Of a DNA stretch of 23,439 nucleotides, positions 7,653-14,995 are shown piece after piece. The first letter of the stretch is position 1. Each line of letters starts with the position of its first letter. The notes beneath the pieces were generated by a model. It was not told where the DNA came from. It did no database searches and saw nothing but the letters and a program-made list of their open reading frames with translations. The translations under genes were made by a program, and so were the position numbers. This DNA comes from Candidatus Helarchaeota archaeon (lineage in GTDB: Archaea; Asgardarchaeota; Lokiarchaeia; Helarchaeales; HEL-GB-A): the NCBI GenBank assembly GCA_013375455.1, contig JABXJT010000075.1:1-23439 (forward strand), written 5' to 3'.

Positions 7653-7664
7653 GGTGATGTTGTT

Positions 7665-8846
7665 ATGAGAGAAGTAGCAATTATTGGGGCTGGAATGACT
7701 CAATTTGGAAGACATACTAAACGATCTTTTGCTAATTTAGGAGCAGAAGCATGTAAAAATGCGCTTGATTCTGCAAATGTTTCAATTAAAGAAATTGAAG
7801 GAGCTTACTATGGAAGTACTGGCGGTGTCGGAGCGATGCATCAAACCCTAAGAGATATCGGTATTCTTGGAATCCCGATTTCACGAGTTGAAAATGGGTG
7901 TGCCACTGGAAGTACATGCCTTCGAGAAGCCTACATCTCGGTTGCGGCGGGTGTTTTTGACCTTGTGATCGCAATGGGAATTGAAAAGATGTATGGAGCA
8001 AGTATGGGTGAAGTCACAGGTGCTCAAACTGCAATATTACTTGATATGAAATCTACCAATTTGGATGCGAAACTAATGAGCTTTGGTGTAGTTTCCCTCC
8101 CTGGAATTTTTGCGCTAATGGGAAATCGACACTGCTACGAATATGGGACTACTTATGAACAGATTGCCCAAGTTGCGGTGAAAAATCATAACAATGGCGC
8201 CAAAAATCCATACGCACAATTTCAACAAGAACGCACTCTTGAAGAAATAATGGATCCCAACACCCCAAAAAATAAAATGATATCTACTCCTATAACAAAA
8301 TTACAATGCTGTCCAATCACCGATGGTGCAGCAGCAATTGTTTTAACTAATTCGGAAAATGCAAAAAAATATACGGATACGCCCATTTATATTGCAGCCT
8401 CGTACCAGGTTTCCTCTGCACATGAGTATCCGACTGATGATTGGCTCTCCTTCGAACAGACACGGCGCTGTGCTAAAGGAGCGTATAAAATGGCAGGGAT
8501 CGAGCCAAAGGATATCAATGTAGCCTGCGTGCATGACTGTTTCACCCCTGCAGAAATCCTCCATTATGAGGATCTTGGGTTCTGTAAGAAAGGCGAAGGT
8601 GGTAAAATGATTGATGAAGGGGAAACTGAATTGAACGCGCGGATTTCCGCAAATCCCGGGGGTGGCTTGCTTGCACGAGGGCATCCACTAGGCGCAACCG
8701 GGGTCGCAATGACCACTGAGATCTTCTGGCAGTTTCAAGGCGAAGCTGGGAAACGGCAGGTTGATAAGGTCGAATATGCCCTCCAGCAAAATATGGGGTG
8801 GCCCGCCGCTGGGCTCTCGCAACTCATTCATATATTCAAGAGATAA
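7665..8846 (+). CDS. Thiolase-like acyl-CoA acyltransferase, SCP2/archaeal type
   Basis: A thiolase-superfamily protein of 393 residues that would cleave or form a 3-oxoacyl-CoA. The nucleophile is Cys79 in ENGCATGS. VHDCFTPAEILHYEDLGFC (around residue 288 on) is the usual SCP2-type His/Glu segment, and His340 lies in ARGHPLGATG. SCP2-type and archaeal thiolases commonly carry a C-terminal HNxG motif in place of the classical CxG; here the segment reads LQQNMG, with Gln375 at the histidine position. Activity is therefore likely but may be altered. It is paired with the DUF35 gene 12 bases upstream, the archaeal arrangement in which the small protein bridges acyl-CoA enzymes. AAGGTGATG precedes the ATG. 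Confidence 0.88.
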   Translation: MREVAIIGAGMTQFGRHTKRSFANLGAEACKNALDSANVSIKEIEGAYYGSTGGVGAMHQTLRDIGILGIPISRVENGCATGSTCLREAYISVAAGVFDLVIAMGIEKMYGASMGEVTGAQTAILLDMKSTNLDAKLMSFGVVSLPGIFALMGNRHCYEYGTTYEQIAQVAVKNHNNGAKNPYAQFQQERTLEEIMDPNTPKNKMISTPITKLQCCPITDGAAAIVLTNSENAKKYTDTPIYIAASYQVSSAHEYPTDDWLSFEQTRRCAKGAYKMAGIEPKDINVACVHDCFTPAEILHYEDLGFCKKGEGGKMIDEGETELNARISANPGGGLLARGHPLGATGVAMTTEIFWQFQGEAGKRQVDKVEYALQQNMGWPAAGLSQLIHIFKR

Positions 8847-8849
8847 AAA

Positions 8850-8881
8850 TCTCCTCTTTTTTGTTCTGTTGTTGGCTTTTT
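8850..8881 (+). terminator. T-rich stretch after the thiolase, possible archaeal terminator
   Basis: Directly after the thiolase stop the coding strand becomes T-rich, with runs of six and five T. Archaeal RNA polymerase stops on such U-rich tracts without needing a hairpin. This may separate the operon from the next gene pair, though partial read-through is possible. Confidence 0.4.
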
Positions 8882-8904
8882 AGAAATTACCTAGGGTGCA
8901 TTGT

Positions 8905-10410
8905 ATGAAACTCGAAGAAAAATTAGAATTAATGAAAATCATGTTCAATCCAAAAACTGTAGCAATAATTGGGGCATCCGAGAACTTAATAAAAGTTGGA
9001 GGAATGGTCGCGACAAATATTCACATAGGAGGATTCAAGAATAAAATCTATGCGATAAATCCTAATCCAAAATATAAAAATAAACGTATGTATGGCATGG
9101 AAGTTTATCCGAGTTTGGATAAATGTCCTGAACAAATAGATCTTGTTGGGATCGTCGTTCCTCCAACTGCAGTTCTAGATTCCATCAGGCAAGCCATTGA
9201 GTGTGATATTCGAACGGCTGTTATTATCACCGCAGGCTTCGGGGAAGTGCAATCAACGAATCGGCAGGATGAGAATAAAACACTAATCAAAACAGCAGAA
9301 AAAGCCGGGTTAATTTTTGTGGGTCCCAATTCATTGGGAATCTATAGTTCTGAGAATGAAGCATCTCCACTGCATTTGGGGATGGGATTTATGACGCCAA
9401 GACCTGGAACGGTTGCTATAATTTCTCAAAGTGGCACAATGGGTGCCTTATTATCTAATATGATGATGAGTATAAGATATTTCGTGTCTAGCGGAAACGA
9501 GGCTTGTCTTCTTTTAGAAGATTATCTTGAATATTTTGCAAGGGATCAGAAAACTGATGTTATCGCTTTGTTTATTGAAGGATTGCGCGCAGCTTCAAGG
9601 TTCAAGCAAATTTGTTCGGAATTGACAGTAAAAAAACCCCTCGTAGTTCTTAAAGGGGGGCGAACTAAGAGCGGGTCACGAGCCACTTTTAGCCATACTG
9701 CATCTATGGCAGGCTCAAAAGACATTTACAATTCGTTTTTCAAACAGGCAGGCATTATCCAAGCGGATAATCTCAATCAATTCATGTATCTTGTTAAGGC
9801 TGCTTCGTTTTTACTGCCACTTCCTCAACATGAGCCATTACGGATTGGAATTATGAGTGGAGGGGGTGGCTATGGCATAATTTTGGCTGATCTTTGCGAA
9901 GAACAGGGACTCGAAGTTGTCAATTTACGCACGCATCCAGATGGTCCAGAATTGATTGAGAAACTTTCAGTACATCTTCCATTCTATTGGAGTAGGAACA
10001 ATCCAATTGATTTGGTTGCTTCGAGGGACTTTGATATTATTCCTAAATTAGTCGGAATCATAATGCAATATGATATTTTTGACGTAATTTTCATCCAAAC
10101 CCATGCTTTTTTTAGACAAATGCTTAATTCATTTCAACCAATAAATGAATTTGGAAAAAAGATGAAAGCTCTCATGATAGGAGTCATGAAAGGAATTGGT
10201 AAGCAGGTTTCAAAAACAGAAATTAATTTATGTACAAGATACCCAGATAAAAAAATAGTCTACATGTCACCTGTTACAACTTTTATTGACCCATTATTTA
10301 CGAAATATGAAAAACATAAAATCCTAATCTTCCCAGGAAACCCCGAAATTTCAGCAGCTGTTTTGAGGAAACTTCATGATTACCAGAAGTATGTGAATCG
10401 GAGGAAATGA
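8905..10410 (+). CDS. ADP-forming acyl-CoA synthetase, alpha-subunit-type (CoA-binding and CoA-ligase domains)
   Basis: These proteins couple acyl-CoA hydrolysis to ATP formation through a phosphohistidine. From the ATG at 8905 there are 501 residues: a CoA-binding Rossmann domain (NPKTVAIIGAS, about 14-24), a first flavodoxin-like domain (GTVAIISQSGTMGALLSN near 170), the phosphohistidine segment SHTASMAGS with His264, and a second flavodoxin-like domain starting IGIMSGGGGYG. No ATP-grasp beta domain is present here or elsewhere in the window, so a separate beta subunit must exist or the protein has another role. A GTG at 8896 is in frame, but TAGGG eight bases before the ATG favours 8905. 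The CoA-transferase gene starts three bases after the stop. Confidence 0.85.
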   Translation: MKLEEKLELMKIMFNPKTVAIIGASENLIKVGGMVATNIHIGGFKNKIYAINPNPKYKNKRMYGMEVYPSLDKCPEQIDLVGIVVPPTAVLDSIRQAIECDIRTAVIITAGFGEVQSTNRQDENKTLIKTAEKAGLIFVGPNSLGIYSSENEASPLHLGMGFMTPRPGTVAIISQSGTMGALLSNMMMSIRYFVSSGNEACLLLEDYLEYFARDQKTDVIALFIEGLRAASRFKQICSELTVKKPLVVLKGGRTKSGSRATFSHTASMAGSKDIYNSFFKQAGIIQADNLNQFMYLVKAASFLLPLPQHEPLRIGIMSGGGGYGIILADLCEEQGLEVVNLRTHPDGPELIEKLSVHLPFYWSRNNPIDLVASRDFDIIPKLVGIIMQYDIFDVIFIQTHAFFRQMLNSFQPINEFGKKMKALMIGVMKGIGKQVSKTEINLCTRYPDKKIVYMSPVTTFIDPLFTKYEKHKILIFPGNPEISAAVLRKLHDYQKYVNRRK

Positions 10411-10413
10411 AAA

Positions 10414-11598
10414 ATGCCAATGGCTTTGGATCATCTGCGAGTTTTAGATCTCACTACGTTATTACCAGGACCTTTAGCAACTTCGATCCTTGCAGATTTT
10501 GGTGCTGAAGTGATAAAAATTGAATCTCCTTTGCGTCCCGATCTCATGCGGCGCCTGCCACCACTCGTCGGAGATGCAAAAGCAAGAGATAGGTTAAGTG
10601 CTGTTTTTTATTCAATAAATCGAAATAAAAAGAGCTTGACCCTGAATTTGAAATCCGATGAAGGAAAAGAAATATTTATGAAGCTCGTGAGGAGTGCCGA
10701 CGTCTTGGTAGAGCAGTTTCGTCCTGGAGTCATGGCGCGCCTTGGTCTTCCCTACGAAGCGCTTAAGGACATTAATCCCAGCCTTATTTATTGTGCAATT
10801 ACCGGCTATGGACAGGATGGGCCCTATAGTCAAATGGTTGGGCATGATATCAACTATATCGGAGTATCGGGAATGGCATCCCTCACGGGAACTGATGAAC
10901 CGGTTCTTCAAGGCGCGCAAGTCGCCGATATCGGCGCGGGGAGTATGAATGCCGTAACTGCAATACTATTAGCTTTAATCGCCAGGGAGAAGACCTTCAA
11001 GGGGCAATATATTGACATCTCGATGATGGATGGAACCATTCCCTGGCTCCAAATCCCGCTCCTTTCATATTTAACCAGTGGAGAAAAGCAGCACCGCGGT
11101 GAAACGCATGTCAGCGGTGGGGTCGCCTCCTACAATCTTTACAAATGCAAGGATGGCAAGTATATTACAATAGGTGCCTTAGAACCAAAATTCTATACAA
11201 ATCTCTGTAAAGCGCTAAATCGACGCGATTTAAAGAGGTATTATATGAATTTGAAAAAGCAAGAACACGTCAAGCAAGAATTTCAACAAGTATTTTTGAC
11301 CAAGGATCGAGATGAATGGTGGGAGGAGCTTCGAGCACAAGAAGTTTGTGTTGCTCCAATGAATGAAATTTGGGAGGTGGAAGACGATCCTCAGGTGAAA
11401 TTCCGAAAAATGATCATTGAGACGGAAACGGATGAAGGACTCATAAAACAATTAGGCATCCCGATCCGATTAAGTGAAACTCCTGGCACCCTTCGGACAG
11501 TTGCCCCAAAGCTCGGTGAGCACTCGGAAGAGATTCTACAAAACTTGGGGTATTCATCAGATACTATCGAAACTTACCGGAAAGAAAAAATAATTTAA
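10414..11598 (+). CDS. Family III CoA-transferase (CaiB/BaiF type)
   Basis: Family III enzymes move CoA between an acyl-CoA and a free acid through an aspartyl anhydride. The 394 residues begin with the usual LDLTTLLPGPLATSILADFGAEVIKIE. RPGVMARLG lies near residue 104, and the catalytic aspartate is Asp145 in VGHDINY. The glycine-rich and C-terminal segments (HSEEILQNLGYS) are also typical. GGAGG ahead of the ATG supports this start; a second in-frame ATG lies two codons later. Three bases separate it from the ADP-forming synthetase gene, so the two are co-transcribed and give two ways of loading or unloading CoA. It is the last + strand gene of the acyl-CoA cluster, convergent with the next gene. 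Confidence 0.9.
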   Translation: MPMALDHLRVLDLTTLLPGPLATSILADFGAEVIKIESPLRPDLMRRLPPLVGDAKARDRLSAVFYSINRNKKSLTLNLKSDEGKEIFMKLVRSADVLVEQFRPGVMARLGLPYEALKDINPSLIYCAITGYGQDGPYSQMVGHDINYIGVSGMASLTGTDEPVLQGAQVADIGAGSMNAVTAILLALIAREKTFKGQYIDISMMDGTIPWLQIPLLSYLTSGEKQHRGETHVSGGVASYNLYKCKDGKYITIGALEPKFYTNLCKALNRRDLKRYYMNLKKQEHVKQEFQQVFLTKDRDEWWEELRAQEVCVAPMNEIWEVEDDPQVKFRKMIIETETDEGLIKQLGIPIRLSETPGTLRTVAPKLGEHSEEILQNLGYSSDTIETYRKEKII

Positions 11599-11638
11599 TC
11601 GCTAGAACTTCTTTCAGTAAAATAAAAAGAGAAAGTAA

Positions 11639-12385
11639 TTATTTTTCTGTATTCATTTTAAATGGACTTGCTTTCAATGCAAGCGTAAACAAATATGGAT
11701 TTTCATCTTTCATTCTTTTCATGTAGTCCAACCATTCTATGACCAATGAAACATATGTTTCTTTAAAGTCCTCATTGAGATGATCATACTCTTCTTTCGT
11801 TAATTGCTCTAAATCTATTTCAGGGATCTTATCAAATTCATCAATTAAATGAAAAACTGCCCATAAGAGTTCTGAAAATGATTCTAGCTCCAATAACATA
11901 GGATTTTCTAATAAAATTAACAGAAACGTTCGTTTACTTAACAAAAAATATTTTAATTCACGTAAATCACTGTTTTGACATTCCATTTGATATTCAAGCT
12001 TATGTATTTGGTTTCCCATGTTGGATATTTCCTTTGCGGACCAAGTCACACCTTCCATGATGGTTTGAGTGATTTTCTCCGTATCTGGTTCGAATTGGTT
12101 AAGAAATCCTATTAATTTTTTACCTATCTCGCTATAGAAAGTCCCAACAATCATGTTAAATTTCCGTAATAGATCTTTTTTCTCTCTTCGAGTCATTATT
12201 TCATGAAGTCCTAAGGTGACCACTAAAATATAGAGGGGCAGAAAGGCTAGATCCTCTATCATGTAGATGAAAATATGTTCAGGGTCACGAAATATAAAGT
12301 AATGTATAACATATATCAAAATAGATAACCCAATTAGTCCCAAAATGTAATACAACTTCCAAGTTGATTTAATTTTTAGTTTCAA
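11639..12385 (-). CDS. Membrane-anchored protein of unknown function, two N-terminal TM helices
   Basis: A 248-residue protein with two membrane helices at about 11-31 and 40-62, separated by a short loop (FRDPEHIFIY). A basic segment (RREKKDLLRK) and a mostly helical, acidic cytoplasmic region of about 180 residues follow. It resembles a hypothetical family seen in anaerobic bacteria and archaea (a helix pair, then a RREK-type segment and xVGTFYSEIG), but I know of no assigned function. The start is a TTG at 12385 with a clear GAGGTG site nine bases upstream. It is alone, convergent with the CoA-transferase and divergent from the dehydrogenase. I see no catalytic motif. Confidence 0.75.
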   Translation of the reverse strand: MKLKIKSTWKLYYILGLIGLSILIYVIHYFIFRDPEHIFIYMIEDLAFLPLYILVVTLGLHEIMTRREKKDLLRKFNMIVGTFYSEIGKKLIGFLNQFEPDTEKITQTIMEGVTWSAKEISNMGNQIHKLEYQMECQNSDLRELKYFLLSKRTFLLILLENPMLLELESFSELLWAVFHLIDEFDKIPEIDLEQLTKEEYDHLNEDFKETYVSLVIEWLDYMKRMKDENPYLFTLALKASPFKMNTEK

Positions 12386-12480
12386 TTGTTCTCACACCTC
12401 AAAAATGAGAAATTTTTTACAATAGATGTTACATGTTCAAATAATGGTATCAAAATTTTTTAATTTTCCTCTAATTCTTA

Positions 12481-12501
12481 CTTTAAAAAATCATTTAAGT
12501 A
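12481..12501 (+). promoter_or_regulatory. Possible archaeal promoter for the dehydrogenase-aldolase pair
   Basis: An A-rich element (TTTAAAAAATC) runs into ATTTAAGTA at 12493-12501, about 45 bases before the ATG at 12543. This fits a BRE/TATA pair and a short leader. The whole 157-base gap between the divergent genes is AT-rich, so the exact box is uncertain; the short word ATTAACG occurs twice in it. Confidence 0.35.
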
Positions 12502-12542
12502 TTAACGTTTTGCCGTATACTTAATTATTAACGGGTGCTAAT

Positions 12543-13547
12543 ATGAAAACTTTAGTGACGGCGATTTTCGATCAAGAATATTTAGAGAAATTGAAAGAAA
12601 AGCTGGACGTTATTTACCGACCCTGGCTTGGACCTGATGGGAAATTACAGATCCTACAAGCTGACGATTTGGCCAATTATTTAAATGAGAATAAAATAGA
12701 AATTTTGATTTGCGAAGCAGAAGTGCTAAGAAAAAATGTTTTAGAGCCATTAACAAGTTTAAAAATCATTATTTGTGCTAAAGGCACTGAATTTTTTATC
12801 GATGAAGATGTCGCCACTGAAAAAAACATCATCATCGCATATACTCCGGGACGAAATGCGAATTCTGTTGCTGAATTCACGATTGGAATAATTATAGCTA
12901 TTACCAGGAAGATCGTCCAGAACCATAATTTGGTTCAAATCAAAAAGTGGCCCATCCTCTCTGCATTTAAAGACCGGGGAATCGAATTGAACAGGCGGAC
13001 CGTGGGAATTATTGGATTAGGTGCTATTGGTTACCGCGTCGCAACGATTCTCAAGACCTTTGGAATGAAGATCCTTGTCTATGACCCTTACGTGAAAGAA
13101 GAACGGCTTAAAGCAGTTGATGCGCAGCAAGTTGATCTTGATACTCTCATGAAAGAATCCGATATAGTTAGTGTTCATGCCCTTTTAACCGAAGAGACGA
13201 AAGGCATGCTTTCAAAAGAGAAATTAGCCCTCATGAAACCCACGGCGTACTTCATAAACACTTCCAGAGGTAAAATTGTGGATGAGGCAGGGCTTATACA
13301 ACTCTTATTAGAAAAGAAAATTCGTGGTGCTGCTCTTGACACCTATGTACGCGAACCAATTAAACGTAAAAGCGAACTAATAGGCTTGGACAATGTTATA
13401 ACTACATCACATATTGGTGGCTCGTCCGCTGATGTCCCCTATTATAGTTCTAAGATGGCTTACGAAGAGGTTCTTCGTTATCTCGATGGGAAATCTCCCC
13501 TGCACTGCAAGAATCCTGAGGTTATTGAGAAAATTTTTAAAAATTAG
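12543..13547 (+). CDS. D-isomer-specific 2-hydroxyacid dehydrogenase (phosphoglycerate-dehydrogenase-like)
   Basis: An NAD-dependent enzyme of 334 residues that would interconvert a D-2-hydroxyacid and a 2-oxoacid. The substrate domain is split around the NAD domain as in the family: GLGAIG at 158-163, Asp181 for NAD preference, and the catalytic Arg242 (NTSRGK), Glu271 (REP) and His290 (SHIGG). It lacks the ACT or regulatory domains of long SerA proteins, so a serine-pathway role is not proven. The class II aldolase starts 26 bases after its stop, suggesting that the dehydrogenase acts on a product or substrate of that aldolase. Lactate-type, glycerate or sugar-acid substrates are all possible. 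Confidence 0.88.
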   Translation: MKTLVTAIFDQEYLEKLKEKLDVIYRPWLGPDGKLQILQADDLANYLNENKIEILICEAEVLRKNVLEPLTSLKIIICAKGTEFFIDEDVATEKNIIIAYTPGRNANSVAEFTIGIIIAITRKIVQNHNLVQIKKWPILSAFKDRGIELNRRTVGIIGLGAIGYRVATILKTFGMKILVYDPYVKEERLKAVDAQQVDLDTLMKESDIVSVHALLTEETKGMLSKEKLALMKPTAYFINTSRGKIVDEAGLIQLLLEKKIRGAALDTYVREPIKRKSELIGLDNVITTSHIGGSSADVPYYSSKMAYEEVLRYLDGKSPLHCKNPEVIEKIFKN

Positions 13548-13573
13548 TACCAATGTCAATTGGAGATGTTAAT

Positions 13574-14263
13574 ATGATTTCTTATGAAGAGGAAAGAAAG
13601 AAAGTATTGGAAATTGCACAGAAGATATTGCATTCTGGAGAGGTTATTGGAACTAGTGGTAATGTTAGCATTCGTATAAAACCCAAGACTGAGGATGAAG
13701 AAGAATTATATGCAATTACACCTTCAAACATGGATTATGATGAGTTGGATCTTGAGGATATCGTGATCATGAATGCCAAGGGAAAACGGGTGAGAGCTGC
13801 TGGGGGGAAAAGAAACAGTCCCTCCGTCGAGAGAAAACTTCATATCGGAATTTACGAATTGCGTTCTGATGTAAACGGTATTATTCATACTCATTCCCTT
13901 TATCCCGTCACCGTCTCCACACTTATCGATGAATTACCAAATGAGGAACTTCCTGCCATCTTGGAGGAACAAGCTATCTACTTAGGCGGCCCTATTAAAA
14001 TTGCTAAATTCGCTTCCACAGGTTCTCCAGAATTGGCTCAGAGCGTACATGAGGCAATTGGTGATATGGGTGCTGTTATTCTACGACGCCATGGTGCTGT
14101 TTGTGTGGGAAAAAACTTAGATAAAGCTTTTCGCAACGTTCAACTGCTCAACAAAGCTTCACGCGCCTTTCTTCTTGCAAAATCCGCTGGAAATGTAACA
14201 CCACTGGACCCAGAAGCGCTTAAAAACTGCCAACGTCTCTATACTGCCACTCGTCAAATATAA
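13574..14263 (+). CDS. Class II aldolase/adducin family protein (fuculose-phosphate aldolase-like)
   Basis: From the ATG at 13574 there are 229 residues. GGAG at 13562-13565, eight bases upstream, favours this start over an in-frame ATG at 13553. GTSGNVS at 26-32 is the substrate/phosphate-binding segment, Glu86 the acid, and His105, His107 (IHTHSLYP) and His173 (RRHGAV) the metal ligands. Such enzymes cleave sugar phosphates to dihydroxyacetone phosphate and an aldehyde, or decarboxylate related keto acids; in methanogens one supplies lactaldehyde for coenzyme F420. The pairing with a 2-hydroxyacid dehydrogenase fits a short sugar-acid or deoxysugar route, but the substrate is not readable. 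Its stop codon lies inside an inverted repeat. Confidence 0.87.
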   Translation: MISYEEERKKVLEIAQKILHSGEVIGTSGNVSIRIKPKTEDEEELYAITPSNMDYDELDLEDIVIMNAKGKRVRAAGGKRNSPSVERKLHIGIYELRSDVNGIIHTHSLYPVTVSTLIDELPNEELPAILEEQAIYLGGPIKIAKFASTGSPELAQSVHEAIGDMGAVILRRHGAVCVGKNLDKAFRNVQLLNKASRAFLLAKSAGNVTPLDPEALKNCQRLYTATRQI

Positions 14264-14280
14264 CCTTCAAAGGTTATATT
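14257..14280 (+). terminator. Perfect 11-bp inverted repeat over the aldolase stop codon, possible terminator
   Basis: AATATAACCTT (14257-14267) and AAGGTTATATT (14270-14280) are exact reverse complements with two bases between. The left arm contains the TAA stop at 14261-14263. T-rich sequence follows to about 14350. It may act as a hairpin with downstream U-tracts ending transcription; a protein-binding palindrome is also possible. Confidence 0.5.
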
Positions 14281-14374
14281 TGGAGCTTTTACGTATTTCT
14301 TGCCTTTTAGATTTTCATAGATTTTTAAGGTTTTGTTTTTTCATTTTTTTCCAAAATCTATTTATTTTCGAACC

Positions 14375-14401
14375 CCACATTTATTTATTAGATAAATGTG
14401 G
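14375..14401. promoter_or_regulatory. Perfect 10-bp inverted repeat before the small membrane protein genes, possible operator
   Basis: CCACATTTAT (14375-14384) and ATAAATGTGG (14392-14401) are exact reverse complements around TTATTAG. The repeat ends 17 bases before the preferred ATG at 14419, where a transcription start or operator would lie. TATTTATTTT just upstream (about 14359-14368) could be the TATA box. A dyad with a 17-bp centre spacing suits a dimeric regulator; an RNA hairpin in the leader is the alternative. Confidence 0.45.
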
Positions 14402-14418
14402 TTACTGAGGGTAAATTT

Positions 14419-14643
14419 ATGGGTTCTCATTTAAAGTATTTAATCGCAGGAGGCGTAATTGCAGGCGAAGGTGGGTCCTTGGCGCTGCTTGGATGGATGT
14501 TTAACATGTTGGGATATATCCAAGGACGGCCTTTGCCTCCAGCAACGTATTGGAGTTTAATGATAGCAGGCGTAGTCTCCCTTATCATTGGAGGAGTACT
14601 TCTGATTATTGGGTATAGTAAATATAAGAATAGAGGCTGGTAG
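14419..14643 (+). CDS. Small membrane protein, first of a tandem pair
   Basis: From the ATG at 14419 there are 74 residues; GAGGG at 14407-14411 favours this over an in-frame GTG at 14398. Two membrane helices are likely, at about 8-32 and 45-66, joined by a short loop (GRPLPPATYW), and the protein ends in the basic tail YSKYKNRGW. The sequence is closely related to the next gene: both have HxKYLIAG, EGG, VSLIIGGxLLxIG and KYxNR at matching places. I do not recognise a family. The two genes are 24 bases apart and have their own inverted repeat upstream, so they probably form a separate small operon. Confidence 0.8.
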   Translation: MGSHLKYLIAGGVIAGEGGSLALLGWMFNMLGYIQGRPLPPATYWSLMIAGVVSLIIGGVLLIIGYSKYKNRGW

Positions 14644-14667
14644 CTAACGGTTTTATGAGGGCTTTTC

Positions 14668-14913
14668 ATGGATACGCATGGAAAGTATCTAATTGCAGGA
14701 CTTGTTGTTTGCGCTGAAGGCGGTGGTTTTTTAGGGGTTGGCTTAGAACTTGCCTGGGCTCAAAGAATTCTGGGCATGTACTTCTTTCCTGAATACGCGA
14801 TTTGGATAATGATAATTATCGGAGCTGTTTCTCTGATTATTGGAGGAACCCTACTGCTTATAGGATTGGTCAAATATCGGAATCGAGATAATATCATATG
14901 GCAAAAAGCTTGA
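14668..14913 (+). CDS. Small membrane protein, second of a tandem pair
   Basis: This 81-residue protein is a duplicate of the one before it. It has helices at about 7-33 and 45-68, the same HGKYLIAG opening, the same VSLIIGGTLLLIG second helix and the basic KYRNRD after it, then a slightly longer tail. The loop between helices is more hydrophobic and aromatic (LGMYFFPEYAIW) than in its neighbour. GAGGG lies six bases before the ATG. The two could form a heteromeric pair in the membrane, which is inference. A T-rich tract follows the stop. Confidence 0.8.
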   Translation: MDTHGKYLIAGLVVCAEGGGFLGVGLELAWAQRILGMYFFPEYAIWIMIIIGAVSLIIGGTLLLIGLVKYRNRDNIIWQKA

Positions 14914-14920
14914 AACAATC

Positions 14921-14947
14921 CCTTTTCCCCTCTTTTTAATTTTTATT
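14921..14947 (+). terminator. Pyrimidine/T-rich tract after the small membrane protein pair
   Basis: Seven bases after the stop the coding strand carries CCTTTTCCCC and then two T5 runs. It suits archaeal U-tract termination and lies just upstream of the next gene's promoter. Confidence 0.45.
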
Positions 14948-14950
14948 CAT

Positions 14951-14964
14951 CCAATTTAAATACC
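14951..14964 (+). promoter_or_regulatory. TATA-like box for the C69 peptidase gene
   Basis: CCAATTTAAATACC has the shape of an archaeal TATA element and lies about 36 bases before the ATG at 14996. A start about 25 bases downstream would give a leader of around a dozen bases that still includes the GAAGGTGA ribosome binding site. Confidence 0.5.
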
Positions 14965-14995
14965 TATTTTGATAGTTATTTTTGAAGGTGATTAA

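Noticed and set aside
12410..12466. Possible minus-strand TATA boxes for the two-TM gene
   Set aside because: Several A/T runs fit about equally well, so no single promoter could be chosen.
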